DNA from: Virgibacillus chiguensis
GTDB lineage: Bacteria > Bacillota > Bacilli > Bacillales > Amphibacillaceae
Reading direction: 5' to 3'
NCBI RefSeq assembly: GCF_900129865.1
Contig: NZ_FQXD01000012.1
Location: forward strand, 62,001 to 126,000
Length of the DNA stretch: 64,000 nt
In this document: positions 61,916 through 64,000 of the stretch, piece by piece
Layout of the letters: each line of letters starts with the position of its first letter
Numbering within the stretch: position 1 is the first letter of the stretch
The notes under the pieces: model-generated
What the model saw: only the letters and a program-made list of their open reading frames with translations
Told to the model about the DNA's origin: nothing
The model's database searches: none
Translations under genes and position numbers: made by a program

Positions 61916-62840
61916 AAGCACAGTAGAAATGAGCCATCAGGAATGGCTTCAAGAAAGAACAAAAGGGATCGGGGGCAGTGATGCTTCCATCATCCTTGGA
62001 CTAAATAAATACAAAACACCATTTGAATTATGGCTAGAAAAAACGGGGCAATCTACGGTTGAAAATGGTGCGGGGGAAGCTGCTTATTTTGGAAATCTAC
62101 TAGAAGATATGGTTGCAAAAGAATTTGAAGTACGTTCCGGAAAAAAGGTGCGCCGAAATAATTTCATGCTACAACATCCTGAATATCCGTTTATTATGGC
62201 CAACATTGATCGGAAAGTAGTTGGTGAAGAGGCTGTATTGGAATGTAAAACAGCAAGCGCTTTTCTCGCTAAAGAGTGGGAAAGTGAAGAAATACCTGAA
62301 TCTTACTTGGTGCAAGTACAGCATTATTTAGGTGTTACAGGGTATAAACATGCATATATTGCTGTGCTTATTGGCGGTCAAAAATTCATCTGGAAGGAAA
62401 TTGAGCGTGACGATGAACTAATTCAAATGATTTTTGATGCTGAGGTGCATTTCTGGAATCATCACGTACTTGGTAATATTCCACCTGCATTAGATGGGTC
62501 TAGTGCTGCTGAAAAGTTTCTAAATGAGAAATACGCAAAGGTAGAAGAAGGAAAAACTATTGATCTGCCTTTCAACTTTAAAGAAAAAGTGGACAATCTC
62601 TTGGAAGTAAAAACAAACATCAAACAATTAGAAACGCTGAAAAAAGAAATTGAAAATCAATTGAAGAAAGAGCTAGAGGATGCGGAAACAGGATTTGTGA
62701 AAAATTACAGAGTTGACTGGAAGCCTGTTGTGCAAAATCGTATTGATTCTAAGCGACTTAAAAAGGAAAAGCCCAATTTATATCAAAGCTACGTTAAGCC
62801 TACCACTTACAGGAAATTAAATATAAAGGAGATTGGATAA
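61908..62840 (+). CDS. YqaJ-family recombination nuclease
   Basis: 310 residues, lambda exonuclease-like fold: KGIGGSDASIILGLNKY at about 20-36, an active-site Asp region (PFIMANIDRKVVGEEAVLECK with the E-x-K pair) near 105-120 and QVQHYLGVTGYKHAYIAVL. A coiled-coil C-terminus follows. Resects DNA ends for the RecT protein encoded next. Confidence 0.92.
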   Translation: MAKSTVEMSHQEWLQERTKGIGGSDASIILGLNKYKTPFELWLEKTGQSTVENGAGEAAYFGNLLEDMVAKEFEVRSGKKVRRNNFMLQHPEYPFIMANIDRKVVGEEAVLECKTASAFLAKEWESEEIPESYLVQVQHYLGVTGYKHAYIAVLIGGQKFIWKEIERDDELIQMIFDAEVHFWNHHVLGNIPPALDGSSAAEKFLNEKYAKVEEGKTIDLPFNFKEKVDNLLEVKTNIKQLETLKKEIENQLKKELEDAETGFVKNYRVDWKPVVQNRIDSKRLKKEKPNLYQSYVKPTTYRKLNIKEIG

Positions 62841-62841
62841 T

Positions 62842-63654
62842 ATGGCTACAAATTCAAGCTTGAAAAATCAAATTGCTAATAAAGGGAACGGAAACCAAAA
62901 TACACCTCAAGGCTATACGGTTAAACAGCTTATGAGTGCAAGTAGCGTTAAAAATCGCTTTGAAGAAACATTGGGGAAGAAAGCACCACAATTTATGGCA
63001 AGTGTTATCAATCTAGTAAATGGAGATACAAACTTACAAAAATGCGATCAAATGAGTGTTGTTTCAAGCGCTATGGTTGCAGCTGCATTAGATTTGCCTA
63101 TTGATAAGAATCTAGGCTATGCATGGGTAGTTCCATACGGTAATAAAGCGACTTTTCAAATGGGTTATAAAGGCTATATCCAACTAGCTTTAAGGACAGG
63201 ACAATACAAAAATATTAACGTTATTGAAGTATACGAGGGGGAAGTTAAGTCATTCAATAGGCTCACAGAAGAAATAGAGCTCGAATTTGAAGGGAAAGAA
63301 TCAGATAAGGTAATTGGCTATGTTGGCTATTTTGAGCTTATTAACGGCTTCAGAAAGACGGTTTATTGGTCTAAAGACGAAATTGAAAGGCATAAGAAGC
63401 GTTTCAGCAAAACAGGCTTTGCATGGAAGGATAATTATGACGCTATGGCCAAAAAGACGGTTATTCGAAACATGCTTAACAAGTGGGGCATTCTCTCCAT
63501 CGATATGCAAACGGCTGTTACAACAGATGGCAATGCTGTTACGCAAGATTTTGAGCAAGAAGATAGCGGTCTAGTTATTGACGCTGAGTTTTCTGAAGTA
63601 AATGAGGCTAGTGAAGGACAACAGGAAATAAAATTTGAAAATGCAGATGCATAA
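62842..63654 (+). CDS. recT: RecT-family single-strand annealing protein
   Basis: 270 residues from the ATG at 62842, with GGAG upstream. RecT core: LGYAWVVPYGNKATFQMGYKG and GYIQLALRTGQYKNINV, then FSKTGFAWKDNYDAMAKKTV. The C-terminal 40 residues are acidic. Forms an exonuclease/annealing pair with the YqaJ protein. Confidence 0.94.
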   Translation: MATNSSLKNQIANKGNGNQNTPQGYTVKQLMSASSVKNRFEETLGKKAPQFMASVINLVNGDTNLQKCDQMSVVSSAMVAAALDLPIDKNLGYAWVVPYGNKATFQMGYKGYIQLALRTGQYKNINVIEVYEGEVKSFNRLTEEIELEFEGKESDKVIGYVGYFELINGFRKTVYWSKDEIERHKKRFSKTGFAWKDNYDAMAKKTVIRNMLNKWGILSIDMQTAVTTDGNAVTQDFEQEDSGLVIDAEFSEVNEASEGQQEIKFENADA

Positions 63655-63808
63655 CATATCCAACGTGCGTCTCCCGGAATGGATCTGGGAGACTGCACAA
63701 AATGAAGCGGATTTAAAACGGTTGGTCATTAAGTATATGTGGCGTTATCCAGGTTATAGAGTTTTAAAAGTAAAAGGTAGGTTTGCAGTTTGTGAGATTG
63801 AAAGGTAA
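63641..63808 (+). CDS. Small prophage ORF, unknown
   Basis: 55 residues (MQMHNISNVRLPEWIWETAQ, then RLVIKYMWRYPGYRVLKVKG). Overlaps the end of recT by 14 bases; no strong ribosome site, so coupling is assumed. A second ATG at 63647 is possible. Confidence 0.55.
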   Translation: MQMHNISNVRLPEWIWETAQNEADLKRLVIKYMWRYPGYRVLKVKGRFAVCEIER

Positions 63809-63821
63809 CGGAGGTGACAAT

Positions 63822-64000
63822 ATGAGTTCAGAAGGATGGATAAAACTATACAGGGAAGTATTTGACTCTGATATATGGCACGACGTCACCACATTTCGGT
63901 TATTTATTTACCTAATAGGAAAAGCAAGCTATCGAGATGGTTATAAACATAAAGGCACAGTTTTAAATGAAGGTCAGTATATCCGTTCTTATAGAAAACT
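63822..64000 (+). CDS. Phage replication (replisome organiser/DnaD-like) protein, 5' part
   Basis: The first 59 codons run to the window edge: GWIKLYREVFDSDIWHDVTT, FRLFIYLIGKASYRDG, LNEGQYIRSYRK. This is the usual N-terminus of phage replisome organisers and DnaD-domain proteins that follow recT in Bacillus phages. GGAGGTG precedes the ATG. Confidence 0.75.
   Translation, partial: MSSEGWIKLYREVFDSDIWHDVTTFRLFIYLIGKASYRDGYKHKGTVLNEGQYIRSYRK

Overview
The window is about 64 kb of an AT-rich Bacillaceae chromosome centred on the replication origin. Gene order (walR, purA, dnaB, rplI, gdpP, yybS, rpsR-ssb-rpsF, ychF, yyaC, parB-parA, noc, rsmG, mnmG, mnmE, jag, spoIIIJ, rnpA, rpmH, oriC, dnaA, dnaN, yaaA, recF, remB, gyrB, gyrA, yaaC, guaB, dacA, pdxST, serS) is the classic Bacillus origin region. 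Protein sequences and the sporulation genes suggest a moderately halophilic relative such as Virgibacillus or Oceanobacillus. That genus-level placement is inference.

Left arm (1-28 kb): genes run mostly on the minus strand, away from the origin. They cover nucleotide synthesis, the replicative helicase, c-di-AMP hydrolysis, the S6-SSB-S18 operon, chromosome segregation (ParAB, Noc, parS sites), tRNA modification (MnmE/MnmG), membrane protein insertion (SpoIIIJ/Jag) and RNase P. A small accessory insert (membrane protein plus an orphan ModA-like lipoprotein) sits between yybS and rpsR. oriC lies at about 28.2-28.55 kb (DnaA-box array) and 30.49-30.66 kb (further boxes and AT-rich unwinding region), flanking dnaA.

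Right arm (28.7-56 kb): genes run mostly on the plus strand. They include dnaA/dnaN/recF/gyrase, a degenerate HD-GYP protein, guaB, dacA and PLP synthase. serS follows with a serine T-box. The metNIQ methionine transporter has two near-identical tandem SAM-I riboswitches and an M20 hydrolase. A tRNA-Ser precedes proI, which has a proline T-box. The dck/dgk pair runs the other way.

Prthe right end (56.35-64 kb) is the left part of a prophage integrated beside tRNA-Arg(CCT). It holds an integrase, a lysogeny module (ImmA-like protease, lipoprotein, CI-like repressor), a divergent early promoter region with repeated operators, a Rha/ORF6C regulator, an excisionase-like protein, small ORFs, a YqaJ nuclease/RecT recombinase pair and the start of a replication protein. 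The window ends inside it.

The most unusual content is intergenic. A modular repeat family occupies most larger gaps. It has three parts: a short box (consensus TATACTTTCCTATAGT); a ~60-90 bp hairpin module (B) that reads as a terminator-like stem; and a ~200 bp GC-richer module (A) with paired ends. A is found six times, including between dnaA and dnaN and between dnaN and yaaA. B-like modules also sit between the riboswitch/T-box terminators and the coding regions of serS, metN and proI.
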